Assembly (NCBI GenBank): GCA_033720955.1 | Contig: JAWWBN010000153.1 | Span: 1 to 9,480 of the forward strand | Length of the DNA stretch: 9,480 nucleotides | Direction of reading: 5' to 3' | Source: JAWWBN01 sp033720955 | GTDB lineage: Bacteria; Acidobacteriota; Thermoanaerobaculia; Multivoradales; JAHEKO01 | Shown here: positions 1 through 7,533 of the stretch, piece after piece | Position numbering within the stretch: position 1 is the first letter of the stretch | Layout of the letters: the number at the start of each line of letters is the position of its first letter | Notes under the pieces: model-generated | What the model saw: only the letters and a program-made list of their open reading frames with translations | Told to the model about the DNA's origin: nothing | The model's database searches: none | Translations under genes and position numbers: made by a program

Positions 1-1
1 G

Positions 2-928
2 CCGCCGGACGTCGATCCTCGTCACGGCGCACCGAGAACCGCCCTGCACTCCGCCGCACCGACCGACACCTGCCGCAACTGCGGCGAGCCCGTCGCGAAG
101 CGCTTCTGCCCCGCCTGCGGCCAGCGGGTCGACGAGCGGCGGGGGCCCCTGGGCGCGCTCCTGGGCGAGTTCCTCTCCGAGTTCTTCTCGCTCGACGGCC
201 GCCACCTGAGAACGGCGGGGGCGCTCTTCTCGCCCGCCCGGCTCACCCTGGCCTGGCTCGACGGGCAGAGGGCCTCCTACGCGCCGCCCGTCCGCGTCTA
301 CCTGCTGGCGAGCCTGCTGCTCTTCTTCTTCGTCAGCCTGCGGGCCCCCGACGCCCGGAAGTACAACGTGGTCGTGGACGGCGTGGTGGTCGGGCGCGAG
401 GCCCGCGACGCCGACCTGCCCGATCTGCAGCTCAGCTTCACCCCCACGGGCCCCGTCGGCCGCAGCTTCCACCCCCAGATCGAGGAGAAGCGGGCGCGAC
501 TCCAGGCCATGCCGGCGCAGGGGGTCCTCGACCGTCTCTTCGGCCTGCTCGAGCGCTCGGTGCCCACGGCGCTCATCGTCTTCGTGCCGCTCCTGGCCGC
601 AGCGCTCAAGCTCCTCTACCGGAGGCAGCCGCTCTTCTACGTGGACCACCTGGTCTTCGCGCTCCACTTCCAGAGCTTCCTGTTCCTGGCCCTGGTGGCC
701 GCGTGGCTGGCGGACCTCGCGCTGCCCGGCACGGGGTGGGCCGGCCTGCCCTATCTGCTGGTCTTCGGCGGTGTCGCGCCCGCCTACCTGCTGGTCGCCC
801 TGCGCCGCCTGCACCGGCAGTCGTGGGCGCGCACGGTGCTGAAGGCGGCCGTCCTGGGCCTCCTCTACCTGGTCATCCTCCTGCTGGTGGTGGGCGCCAC
901 CGTTCTGACGGTGATCTGGCGGCTCTGA
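2..928 (+). CDS. DUF3667-type zinc-ribbon membrane protein (5' partial)
   Basis: The frame is open from the window edge to TGA at 926-928 and has no in-frame ATG, GTG or TTG before 368, so the true start lies upstream; 308 residues are visible. Near the N-terminus is a C-x2-C-x8-C-x2-C zinc ribbon (CRNCGEPVAKRFCPACGQ, cysteine codons at 71, 80, 107 and 116). It is followed by a conserved-looking segment (LRTAGALFSPARLTLAWLDG, then RASYAPPVRVYLL) typical of DUF3667 proteins: short ribbon, amphipathic helix, then membrane domain. About five hydrophobic segments follow, at roughly 300-345, 565-620, 670-720, 745-805 and 850-920. A charged loop of about 70 residues sits between the first two. DUF3667 proteins are integral membrane proteins of unknown function, so no role is proposed. 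The gene converges on the KAP NTPase gene, with 31 bases between the stops. The family call is from remembered motifs, not a search. Confidence 0.82.
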   Translation, partial: PPDVDPRHGAPRTALHSAAPTDTCRNCGEPVAKRFCPACGQRVDERRGPLGALLGEFLSEFFSLDGRHLRTAGALFSPARLTLAWLDGQRASYAPPVRVYLLASLLLFFFVSLRAPDARKYNVVVDGVVVGREARDADLPDLQLSFTPTGPVGRSFHPQIEEKRARLQAMPAQGVLDRLFGLLERSVPTALIVFVPLLAAALKLLYRRQPLFYVDHLVFALHFQSFLFLALVAAWLADLALPGTGWAGLPYLLVFGGVAPAYLLVALRRLHRQSWARTVLKAAVLGLLYLVILLLVVGATVLTVIWRL

Positions 929-931
929 GAT

Positions 932-948
932 CGCGGCCGGAGGCCGCG
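932..948. terminator. GC hairpin between convergent genes, possible bidirectional terminator
   Basis: A perfect 7-bp inverted repeat, CGCGGCC-GGA-GGCCGCG, lies in the 31-base gap between the two convergent stop codons. It overlaps a second palindrome, GAGGCCGCGGCCTC, at 940-953. There is no T tract on either strand, so it is not a canonical intrinsic terminator. Its position suggests it could slow or end transcription from both sides. Such palindromes also arise by chance in DNA this GC-rich. Confidence 0.35.
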
Positions 949-959
949 GCCTCGGGGGC

Positions 960-3900
960 TCACCGTTCGTCGTCGTCCGGCAGGGGCGCCATCTCCACCG
1001 ATCTCCCGAGCGACAGCGACACCTGGTGCGGAATCGTGTCCCGAGGCAGGTCCACCTCACCCACGAAGCTGAAGGAGTGGATGAGGTCCACATTGCGCCG
1101 GCCCAGCTTCGCGACGGTCATCCCCTCCGGAAGAAGCTCCGTCCTCTTCCCCGCGGCGCGGAGAAAGTCCCACTCGGTCCGCCGCCCCTCCACATCGCCC
1201 CACCGGGCGGCGATCTCCTCCAGCAGGGTGGGGAGATCGCGTTCCCCGCGCTCGCCGCCGGAGGTCGCGACCGCCTCGAGCTCGAGCAGCACGTAGCGCA
1301 TCACGGCCGGGTATCCGGCGGACAGCGCGAGGAAGAAGAGCACGGTCTTCTCCACCTCGATCGAGACCTCGACCCCGGTCCGATACCAGATGATCTTGAT
1401 CATCTTCATCACGTTCACCAGCCGCTTGGTGGCCCGCGGACCGACGGAGACCGCCAAGGCGCAGCGCCCCAGCGCCGCCGCCTCCTCCTCCTCGAAGGCG
1501 AGGACCGCCGGCGGGATCGTCCTGTCGATCCGCACCGCGCCCACCCCCGGCTCCGAGATCCCCGACAGCGCCACCGTCGCGCCCCCGCCGCCACCCTCCT
1601 CCCCCGCCTGCTCCTTCGCCTCCGGGCCGCGCACCGCCATCTGCGAGCGCAGATAGCCGGGCATGGCGTCCTCGGAGATCGGCCGGATGCGGTAGGGCAC
1701 CTGCACGATCTTCTCGGTGTAGTCCAGACCGCTCGGCGCCCCCCGCCGGTCCAGCACCCCGGGATAGGCCTGCTCCAGGGCCTTGGTGATGTAACGCACG
1801 TCCATGGCCAGGACCACCACGAACAGCTCGGTGCTCACCAGGAGCTGGACCGCCTCGAAGACCTCCACCACGCGGGGCGGCGGGCAGCGGTCCAGGTCGT
1901 CGATGAAGAGCACCACCCGCGGCCGCCCGCGGGGGAAGAGGATCTGGTCGACGTCGATCCCGGGCGCCGGCTGGCCGTCGGGCGCCGTGAGCTCCTTCGA
2001 GAGCAGGGAGCTCGTCAGGAAGTCGATGTCCTCCTCCACCTGGTGCAGCAGCCCCAGCCGCTCCTCGTAGCCCCCCTCCTCCAGCCGATCCACGATGAAC
2101 TCCAGGAGGGTGGTGTGCCCGGCGGTGAGGCCGATCTTGCGCCGAAACGACTCCACCTGCGCCTCGAGCCGCGCGACTCTCTCCTCCTGCGAGCGCTCCT
2201 CGTCGCCGCGCCGCTCCGCCAGCAGCGCCTGCCGGCGCTCCTCCTCGCGCGCCCGCACCTCGTTCTCGAAGGTCTGGAAGGCCGTCAGCCGCTGCTCCAG
2301 CCACCGGTTGGCGCGGCCCCACGCCTCCACCCCGCCCCCGACCACCCCGGCGAGGGCCGCCCAGAGGGCGTGGACGCGCTCCCCGAAGTGGACGGCCAGC
2401 GCACCCAGCCCCACGAAGGCCAGGAAGAGGAGCGCGGTGCTGCCGGAGAAGCCGCCCCGGATCCGCCCGAGGAAACCGATCGACTCGACCGCCCGGTCCA
2501 GGGGGAAGGCGGTGCCCTCCGCCTCTCCGTCCCCCGCGCCCCCTCCCTTCCCGCGCGACGCCCCCACCTCCTCCTTGAGCCGCCGCCCCAGATAGCCGGC
2601 CAGCCCGTCGGCCCAGCGGTCCCACCGCTCGCGCCGCAGCTCCGCCTCCACCGCCTCGGCGCTCTGCGCCCTGGTGCGGGCCAGCCGGGCCCTCTCCTCG
2701 CGCAGCTTGCGCTCCTCCTCCTCCAGCTCGGCGAGGAGCTCCCGCCGAACCCCCCGGAGCCGCTTCCAGAGGATCTCGTTGTCGAGATGCCGGAGCATCG
2801 ACCGGGCGCTCTCCCCCGAGGCGAGCCGCTCGGCGACCTGGGGCGTGAAGACGCCCTCGCCGGCGAGCAGCACCTCGAACTTCCGCTCGAAGTGGATGCC
2901 GCGCCCCTCACCCGCGGTCTCCCCGAGCCAGGCGAGCGGGTCCCCGGGCGACTCCTTCCGAGCCTTCTCCAGGGCCGATGCGAGGAGCTCGCGGCTCTCC
3001 TCCAGGAGCTTGCGACTCCCGTCGTCGAGGTCGGCCTCCGCACCGGCCTCCGACCTCTCGTGCTCCTCGAGCAGCGGCGCCGCCAGCTCGTCGATCCGCC
3101 GCCTCGCCTTCTTCTCCAGGGCGTAGAGCTCGCGACGCAGCCCGTCCAGCTCGTCGGCCGAGGCGTCGGGGTCCTCCCTCTTCTCCTTGCGGGCGCGGTC
3201 GGCGGCCGCCGCGACCCGGTACTGCTCGTAGGCGATCTGGTCGTTGAGCGCCAGGAGCAGCCGCTGCATGAGGCTCGACCAGAGGTCGTCCTTGGCGTAG
3301 GTCCAGGCGTTGAACCAGACCGGGTAGAGGTGCCCCACGTAGGGGAAGCTGGCCCGCACGTCGGGGTTGCGGATGTCCTTGGCGCGGATCGCGAGAAGCC
3401 GCTTCTCCAGCAGGTGCATCACGTACGACTTGCCGGACCCCCAGCCACCCAGGATGCCCAGCACCAGCGGCGGATCCATCTCCCGCGAGGCGATGGCGTC
3501 GGCCAGGGCGTTGACCTCCCCCGTGACCTCCAGCCGGTCCTCGCCCTCGGGGCGGTCGGAGGCCAACGGCTGGGAGCGGTCGGCCGGCGGGCTCGGGGCG
3601 AGGTAGTCGTCGCCCACGGTGATCCGCTCCAGCGGCGGCTCGAGGGTGGCCGCGGAAGCCAGGTCGGCGCCCGCGATGACCAGGACGAACCGCTCCGGCA
3701 TCAGCTCGACGAGCTGCTTGAGCTCGTCGTCGGCCAGCCCCAGTGTGGCCAGGCTCGGCCGGTTCTCGATCTCGCAGAAGACCACGAAGCGCAGCCCCTT
3801 CTTCAGGGTGGAGTCGAGGTTGGGCCCCAGGGCGACCAGCATCCGGTCCGCCAGCTCGCCGAACGCCTCGTGGAGCCCCCCGACCTCGCTCTCGAGCGCC

Positions 3901-4289
3901 TTCCATTTCGAGGGCGCCTGTCTCCGAACCACCCCGAGCGGCGCCCGAGGTCCGGTCTGGCCCGGCGCGGCGGAGCCCTGCTCTTGCGCCTTCTCCTCGG
4001 GCCGCTCCGGAGCGCGCGCGACGGCCGCCACGTCCGCGACCATCTGGCGGGCGAGCGGCTCGGCGAGCCTGCCCTTGCCGTCCGCGCGGTACCGCAGGGT
4101 GTAACAGGTGTTCCAGGTCTGCTCCTCGTCGAAGCACCACTCCTGGGCCGGCGCGAGATCGGTGAGAGGCTCGCCGTCGATCTGACCGTCGATCGCGACG
4201 ACCAGACAGCTCGTCCGCTGCTTGTCGCGGTTGTTGAGCAGCTCGAGAAACCGCCGCTTGGCGCCCTCGGCCGTGCCGCTACCCTCCAT
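960..4289 (-). CDS. Membrane-anchored KAP-family P-loop NTPase with unassigned N-terminal domain
   Basis: I start the protein at ATG 4289 (1109 residues) because AGGAGGT lies 12 bases upstream; a GTG at 4376 in the same frame would add 29 low-complexity residues. Walker A is GGWGSGKS (281-288), followed by the KAP-type VWFNAW motif (about 324-329). A Glu/Arg-rich coiled-coil segment spans about 356-571. Two hydrophobic helices follow (about 616-635 and 639-658), then a second charged helix (about 675-751). Walker B is VVLFIDDLDRCPP (792-804). DVRYITKALEQ (830-840) and PRATKRLVN (951-959) match the helical part of KAP domains. KAP NTPases (named for Kidins220/ARMS and PifA) are STAND-type ATPases with membrane helices inserted in the P-loop domain; known members include the phage-exclusion protein PifA and eukaryotic signalling scaffolds. 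Residues 1-250 look alpha/beta (strands LVVAID, FVVFCEI, FVLVIAG) and match no domain I recognise. A Gly/Glu-rich loop lies near 885-905. KAP membership is well supported; the cellular role is unknown. Confidence 0.9.
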   Translation of the reverse strand: MEGSGTAEGAKRRFLELLNNRDKQRTSCLVVAIDGQIDGEPLTDLAPAQEWCFDEEQTWNTCYTLRYRADGKGRLAEPLARQMVADVAAVARAPERPEEKAQEQGSAAPGQTGPRAPLGVVRRQAPSKWKALESEVGGLHEAFGELADRMLVALGPNLDSTLKKGLRFVVFCEIENRPSLATLGLADDELKQLVELMPERFVLVIAGADLASAATLEPPLERITVGDDYLAPSPPADRSQPLASDRPEGEDRLEVTGEVNALADAIASREMDPPLVLGILGGWGSGKSYVMHLLEKRLLAIRAKDIRNPDVRASFPYVGHLYPVWFNAWTYAKDDLWSSLMQRLLLALNDQIAYEQYRVAAAADRARKEKREDPDASADELDGLRRELYALEKKARRRIDELAAPLLEEHERSEAGAEADLDDGSRKLLEESRELLASALEKARKESPGDPLAWLGETAGEGRGIHFERKFEVLLAGEGVFTPQVAERLASGESARSMLRHLDNEILWKRLRGVRRELLAELEEEERKLREERARLARTRAQSAEAVEAELRRERWDRWADGLAGYLGRRLKEEVGASRGKGGGAGDGEAEGTAFPLDRAVESIGFLGRIRGGFSGSTALLFLAFVGLGALAVHFGERVHALWAALAGVVGGGVEAWGRANRWLEQRLTAFQTFENEVRAREEERRQALLAERRGDEERSQEERVARLEAQVESFRRKIGLTAGHTTLLEFIVDRLEEGGYEERLGLLHQVEEDIDFLTSSLLSKELTAPDGQPAPGIDVDQILFPRGRPRVVLFIDDLDRCPPPRVVEVFEAVQLLVSTELFVVVLAMDVRYITKALEQAYPGVLDRRGAPSGLDYTEKIVQVPYRIRPISEDAMPGYLRSQMAVRGPEAKEQAGEEGGGGGATVALSGISEPGVGAVRIDRTIPPAVLAFEEEEAAALGRCALAVSVGPRATKRLVNVMKMIKIIWYRTGVEVSIEVEKTVLFFLALSAGYPAVMRYVLLELEAVATSGGERGERDLPTLLEEIAARWGDVEGRRTEWDFLRAAGKRTELLPEGMTVAKLGRRNVDLIHSFSFVGEVDLPRDTIPHQVSLSLGRSVEMAPLPDDDER

Positions 4290-4301
4290 GGCGGGCCGCC
4301 G

Positions 4302-4308
4302 ACCTCCT
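4302..4308 (-). promoter_or_regulatory. Shine-Dalgarno of the KAP gene, decides its start
   Basis: On the minus strand this reads AGGAGGT, a strong anti-16S match, 12 bases upstream of ATG 4289. The spacing is slightly long. It lies inside the frame extended from GTG 4376, and it favours the internal ATG as the true start. Confidence 0.6.
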
Positions 4309-4379
4309 CTCCCTCCTGCCTCTCCGTTGGTGGAACCCCGCCATCCTACCCGATCCTCCCTCCCCGGCCGCCCCACCCC

Positions 4380-4408
4380 TTGACGCCGGCCTGCGCCGCC
4401 GGCACAAT
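4380..4408 (+). promoter_or_regulatory. Sigma70-like promoter of the YchF-like gene
   Basis: TTGACG (4380-4385; 5 of 6 to TTGACA) and CACAAT (4403-4408; 4 of 6 to TATAAT) are separated by exactly 17 bases, pointing at the gene starting at 4463. The predicted transcript start, near 4415, leaves a leader of about 48 bases. It is the only well-spaced pair I found in the divergent gap, and it stands out in an otherwise GC-rich region. Two copies of CGCCGGC (4384-4390 and 4397-4403), 13 bases apart, lie across the spacer and could be an operator or chance GC repetition. Confidence 0.5.
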
Positions 4409-4462
4409 GCCGCGCTCCGCCGCCCGCCGCGGCCCCTGCCCCACCCCTCCCCGGAGATCGTC

Positions 4463-5533
4463 ATGCAAGTCGGGATCGTCGGCTTCGCGAAGGCCGGCAA
4501 GACCACCCTCTTCAACCTGCTCACCGGCTCCTCGCGTCCCACCGCGAAGTTCGGCCGCTCGGGCGAGGCCCACGTCGGCACCGCGACGGTGCCCGACCGC
4601 CGACTGGAGGCGCTGCGCGACCACTTCCGCCCCAAGCGGTTCACTCCCGCCTCGGTCACCTACGTGGACGTGCCGGGGGTGGCGCGGCACGGTGGCAACG
4701 AGGAGCTGGACCTGGACGCCCTGCGCCAGGCCGACGCCCTCCTGCACGTGGTGCGGGCCTTCGACGACCCCGAGATCCCCCACCCGGAGGGCAGCGTGGA
4801 CCCCGCGCGCGACGTGGCCGGTTTCGACCTGGAGCTGATCCTGGCCGACCACGACCTGGTGAGCCGGCGTCTGGACCGGCTGGAGCGCGAGGCCAAGCGC
4901 GGTTTGTCGGCGGCCGACGCGCGGCAGCGGGAGCTGCTGGCCGGACGGGTCCTGCCCGCCCTGGACGAGGAGCGGCCGGTGCGCGAGCTGGGGTTGGAGG
5001 GCGAGGAGGAGAAGCTGGTGCGCGGCTTCCAGCTCCTCTCCGCCAAGCCGCAGCTCGTGGCCGTCAACGTGGACGAGGGTCGCCTCGGGGGCGCCGTGCC
5101 GGGCGACTTCGGGCTGGAGCCCGGCCCGGCGCGGCGGGAGATCGTGGTCAGCGCCCCCATCGAGGCGGAGATCGCCCAGCTCGCCGGGGCCGAGCAGGCC
5201 GAGTTCCTGCGCGACCTGGGTCTCGAGGAGCCCAGCCTCGACCGGGTGATCCGGGCCTCCTACGAGCTCCTGGGCCTGGCCTCCTTCTTCACGGTGGGGC
5301 AGGACGAGGTGCGCGCCTGGACCGTGCCCGAGGGGACCCCGGCGCGTCGCGCGGCGCGGGCCATCCACAGCGACCTCGAGCGCGGCTTCATCCGCGCCGA
5401 GGTGGTGCCGTGGGACGCCCTCCTCGAGCACCAGAGCCTGGCAGCCTGCCGCGATCGCGGCGTCCTGCGGCTGGAGGGGCGCGACTACCGCACCCGCGAC
5501 GGCGACGTGATGCACATCCGCTCCGGCGTCTGA
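4463..5533 (+). CDS. ychF: YchF/DUF933-family P-loop nucleotidase, divergent (YchF-like)
   Basis: 356 residues, close to the usual 360 or so of YchF. The P-loop is GFAKAGKTT (7-15), where standard YchF has a PNVGKS-type loop. G3 is DVPG (69-72), and the region after it is short and lacks the usual glycine-rich GLGN stretch. FDDPEIPHPEGSVDPARD (100-117) is a strong YchF signature. A helical insert spans about 120-195. N-V-D-E at 202-205 replaces NKxD, as in YchF proteins, which prefer ATP to GTP. SAPIEAEIAQL (230-240) and the C-terminal TGS-like/DUF933 domain (about 270-356, with EVRAWTVPEGT and HSDLERGFIRAE) complete the match. YchF/OLA1 proteins are ribosome- and stress-linked ATPases. The altered motifs suggest this may be a paralogue rather than the housekeeping copy, so the symbol is tentative. 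The start ATG has GGAG 6 bases upstream. The gene stands alone, divergent from the KAP gene and 170 bases before the kinase operon. Confidence 0.88.
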   Translation: MQVGIVGFAKAGKTTLFNLLTGSSRPTAKFGRSGEAHVGTATVPDRRLEALRDHFRPKRFTPASVTYVDVPGVARHGGNEELDLDALRQADALLHVVRAFDDPEIPHPEGSVDPARDVAGFDLELILADHDLVSRRLDRLEREAKRGLSAADARQRELLAGRVLPALDEERPVRELGLEGEEEKLVRGFQLLSAKPQLVAVNVDEGRLGGAVPGDFGLEPGPARREIVVSAPIEAEIAQLAGAEQAEFLRDLGLEEPSLDRVIRASYELLGLASFFTVGQDEVRAWTVPEGTPARRAARAIHSDLERGFIRAEVVPWDALLEHQSLAACRDRGVLRLEGRDYRTRDGDVMHIRSGV

Positions 5534-5703
5534 GCCGGCGACCCCCCGCGCTCCACTCGGCCCTCTTCGCCTCGCCGCGCGGCCGGGCATCGTTCTCTCG
5601 CGCCGGACGATGTACTCTCTAGCCAAGTGAGCGGACGGTCCCGGCCCGCGCCCCCTCCCCCGGCGGCGCGGAGCGAGCCCGATCTCCGGGGGGCGGCGGC
5701 GCG

Positions 5704-7533
5704 ATGACCGGGAGACGACTCGGCAGCTACGAGATCGAGAAGGAGATCGGCCGCGGCGGCATGGGCGTCGTCTACCGCGCCCGCCAGCCGTCGCTGCAGC
5801 GCACCGTGGCGCTGAAGGTGCTGCCCGGGCACCTGGCCAAGGACGCCGGCTTCGTCGAGCGCTTCCTGCGCGAGGCGCGGGCCGCCGCCCGGCTCCACCA
5901 TCCCGGCATCGTCACCGTCTTCGACGTCGGCGAGTCGGACGACACCTTCTTCTTCGCCATGCAGCTCCTGCCCGGGGCCAGCCTGGCCGAGCTGCTGGCG
6001 GCCCAGAAGCGGCTGTCGACGCGGCAGGTGGCGTCGCTCGGGATCCAGGTGGCCGACGCCCTGAGCTACGCCCACCGCGAGGGGATCCTGCACCGCGACA
6101 TCAAGCCGGCCAATCTGCTGATCGACCGCGACGGCCGCTGTGTGCTGACCGACTTCGGCATCGCGCTGGCGCTGACCGACACCCGGCTCACCCAGACCGG
6201 CGCCAGCCTGGGCAGCCCGCACTACATGGCGCCGGAGATCCTCAACGGCAAGAGTCCCGACGCCCGCTGCGATCTCTACGCCCTGGGGGTGGTGATGTTC
6301 GAGGCGCTGACGGGCCGGCCGCCCTACCAGGGGGACTCGCCGCTGGCCATCGCCTACCAGCACGTCGCCGAGCATCTGCCAAGGGTCCGCGAGGTGCTCC
6401 CGGAGGCCTCCGAGGAGCTCGACCTGATCATCGCCAAGCTGATGGCCAAGGAGCCCGAGCAGCGCTACCAGCGGGCCGCCGAAGTGGCCCGCGACCTGCT
6501 CCAGGTGACCGGTGGAGTGGTCCAGGCGCTGCCCTCGGCCTCGGCGACGGGCGGCGACCTGCCGCCGACCCCGGTGCCGCCCACCCCGGTCGAGCCGGTG
6601 GTGACCCCGCCCGCGCCGTCGGCCGCCAAGAAGCGCTTCTCTCCCGCCCGCGCCGGCTTCGCCGTGGTCCTGGCCGCCCTGGCGGTGGCCGCCGCGCTCT
6701 ACCTGGGTCTCGAGCGCCCGTGGCAGAGCCCCGCCGCGACCGGCCCGGCGACGCCGCCCGGCGATCCCGTCGCCAACGGCGGCGCGCAGACGCCGCCGGA
6801 GCCCCCGGGTCGGCCCGAGGCCGGCGACTCCGACGCCGGGCCGGCCCCGGGCCCCGTCGCGCCGCCGACCGACCCGCCCGCGACCCCGCCCCTGGCGGAG
6901 AGCTTCACCGTCACCAGCGAGCCGCCGGGAGCGGCCGTCTTTCTCGCCGGCCAGCGCCTCGACGGCGCGACCCCGGTGGAGATCTCGGTGACGCCCGGCG
7001 CCGCCGTGGACCTGCGGCTCGAGCTGGCCGGGTACGAGCGCTCCGGGATGTCGGTGGACCTCGAGGAGCTGCCGGACGAGCTGCGCGCTTCGCGCCAGCT
7101 CCACTTCCCTCTCACCCCGGTCACGCCGCCCGGCACGGTGACGGCCAGCGCCCCCTACCCGGTGACCCTCTCCGCCGCCGGGCGGCGGGGCTCGGGCCGG
7201 CTCAGTCTGCCTCCGGGGACCCACCGCGTCGAGCTCTCCGCCCCCTCGGTCTACTACGCCGCCACCCGGACCGTCGAGGTCCGGTCGGGAGAGGAGACCG
7301 CGCTCGAGCTGCCCGCCGTGGCCCGTGTCGCGGTGGCCGCCGCGCCCAGCCGCTGCAAGGTGCGGATCGACGGCCGCGAGGTGGACTTCGTGCCTTTCAC
7401 CGTGGAGCTGGCGGTGGGCACCCACCGCTTCGACTTCGACTGGGAGACCCTGGGCGTAACCCGCACCGTCGAGCAGGAGATCACCGCCGAGACCGACCGG
7501 GTCTTCGCCGCCGCCAGCGAGGGCGAGGGGTGA
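5704..7533 (+). CDS. Transmembrane Hanks-type Ser/Thr protein kinase with PEGA ectodomain
   Basis: 609 residues. The start is the first ATG after an in-frame TAG at 5620; upstream there is only a G-rich stretch (5688-5693), so the ribosome site is weak. The N-terminal half is a complete, apparently active PknB-like kinase domain: glycine loop IGRGGMGVV (15-23), Lys38, Glu57 in helix C, HRDIKPANLL (130-139), DFG (150-152), an activation loop rich in Thr/Ser, APE (176-178) and the late Arg in PEQRY. A Pro-rich linker (about 287-305, PPTPV repeated) leads to one membrane helix (about 316-336), then a second Pro/Gly-rich linker (340-397). The exported part holds a PEGA repeat (about 400-470), a degenerate Pro/Gly middle segment (about 475-538) and a second PEGA-like repeat (about 539-605). 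The topology implied is cytoplasmic kinase and envelope-side sensor. It is the first gene of a coupled operon; its TGA overlaps the next GTG. The ligand and phosphorylation targets are unknown. Confidence 0.93.
   Translation: MTGRRLGSYEIEKEIGRGGMGVVYRARQPSLQRTVALKVLPGHLAKDAGFVERFLREARAAARLHHPGIVTVFDVGESDDTFFFAMQLLPGASLAELLAAQKRLSTRQVASLGIQVADALSYAHREGILHRDIKPANLLIDRDGRCVLTDFGIALALTDTRLTQTGASLGSPHYMAPEILNGKSPDARCDLYALGVVMFEALTGRPPYQGDSPLAIAYQHVAEHLPRVREVLPEASEELDLIIAKLMAKEPEQRYQRAAEVARDLLQVTGGVVQALPSASATGGDLPPTPVPPTPVEPVVTPPAPSAAKKRFSPARAGFAVVLAALAVAAALYLGLERPWQSPAATGPATPPGDPVANGGAQTPPEPPGRPEAGDSDAGPAPGPVAPPTDPPATPPLAESFTVTSEPPGAAVFLAGQRLDGATPVEISVTPGAAVDLRLELAGYERSGMSVDLEELPDELRASRQLHFPLTPVTPPGTVTASAPYPVTLSAAGRRGSGRLSLPPGTHRVELSAPSVYYAATRTVEVRSGEETALELPAVARVAVAAAPSRCKVRIDGREVDFVPFTVELAVGTHRFDFDWETLGVTRTVEQEITAETDRVFAAASEGEG

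Noticed and set aside
960..4289. Calling the KAP gene a phage-defence gene
   Set aside because: PifA is a KAP relative, but there is no neighbouring defence or mobile gene and no composition shift, so a defence label would go beyond the evidence.
4290..4376. N-terminal extension of the KAP protein from GTG 4376
   Set aside because: The 29 extra residues are Gly/Arg-rich low complexity, and a good Shine-Dalgarno lies inside the extension just before ATG 4289.
1026..4838. A 1270-codon open frame on the plus strand opposite the KAP gene
   Set aside because: Its translation is low-complexity, rich in Arg, Pro, Leu and Gly, with no domain. It runs through the divergent promoter and into the YchF-like gene in another frame. 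Long antisense frames are expected in DNA this GC-rich.
5590..5620. Possible promoter for the kinase operon around TACTCT (5613-5618)
   Set aside because: The -10 match is 3 of 6 and no -35-like hexamer lies 16-18 bases upstream. The operon must have a promoter somewhere, but I cannot support this one; the 5534-5703 gap otherwise shows only GC-rich sequence.
5485..7425. A 646-codon minus-strand frame opposite the kinase
   Set aside because: It is Gly/Arg/His-rich with no recognisable domain, and it overlaps a clear kinase gene along most of its length; a codon-bias shadow.
6720..7529. Extension of the NHL protein frame upstream into the kinase gene
   Set aside because: The upstream part reads as Arg/Ala-rich low complexity in the kinase's shadow frame. 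The signal peptide starts exactly at GTG 7530, which marks the true start.
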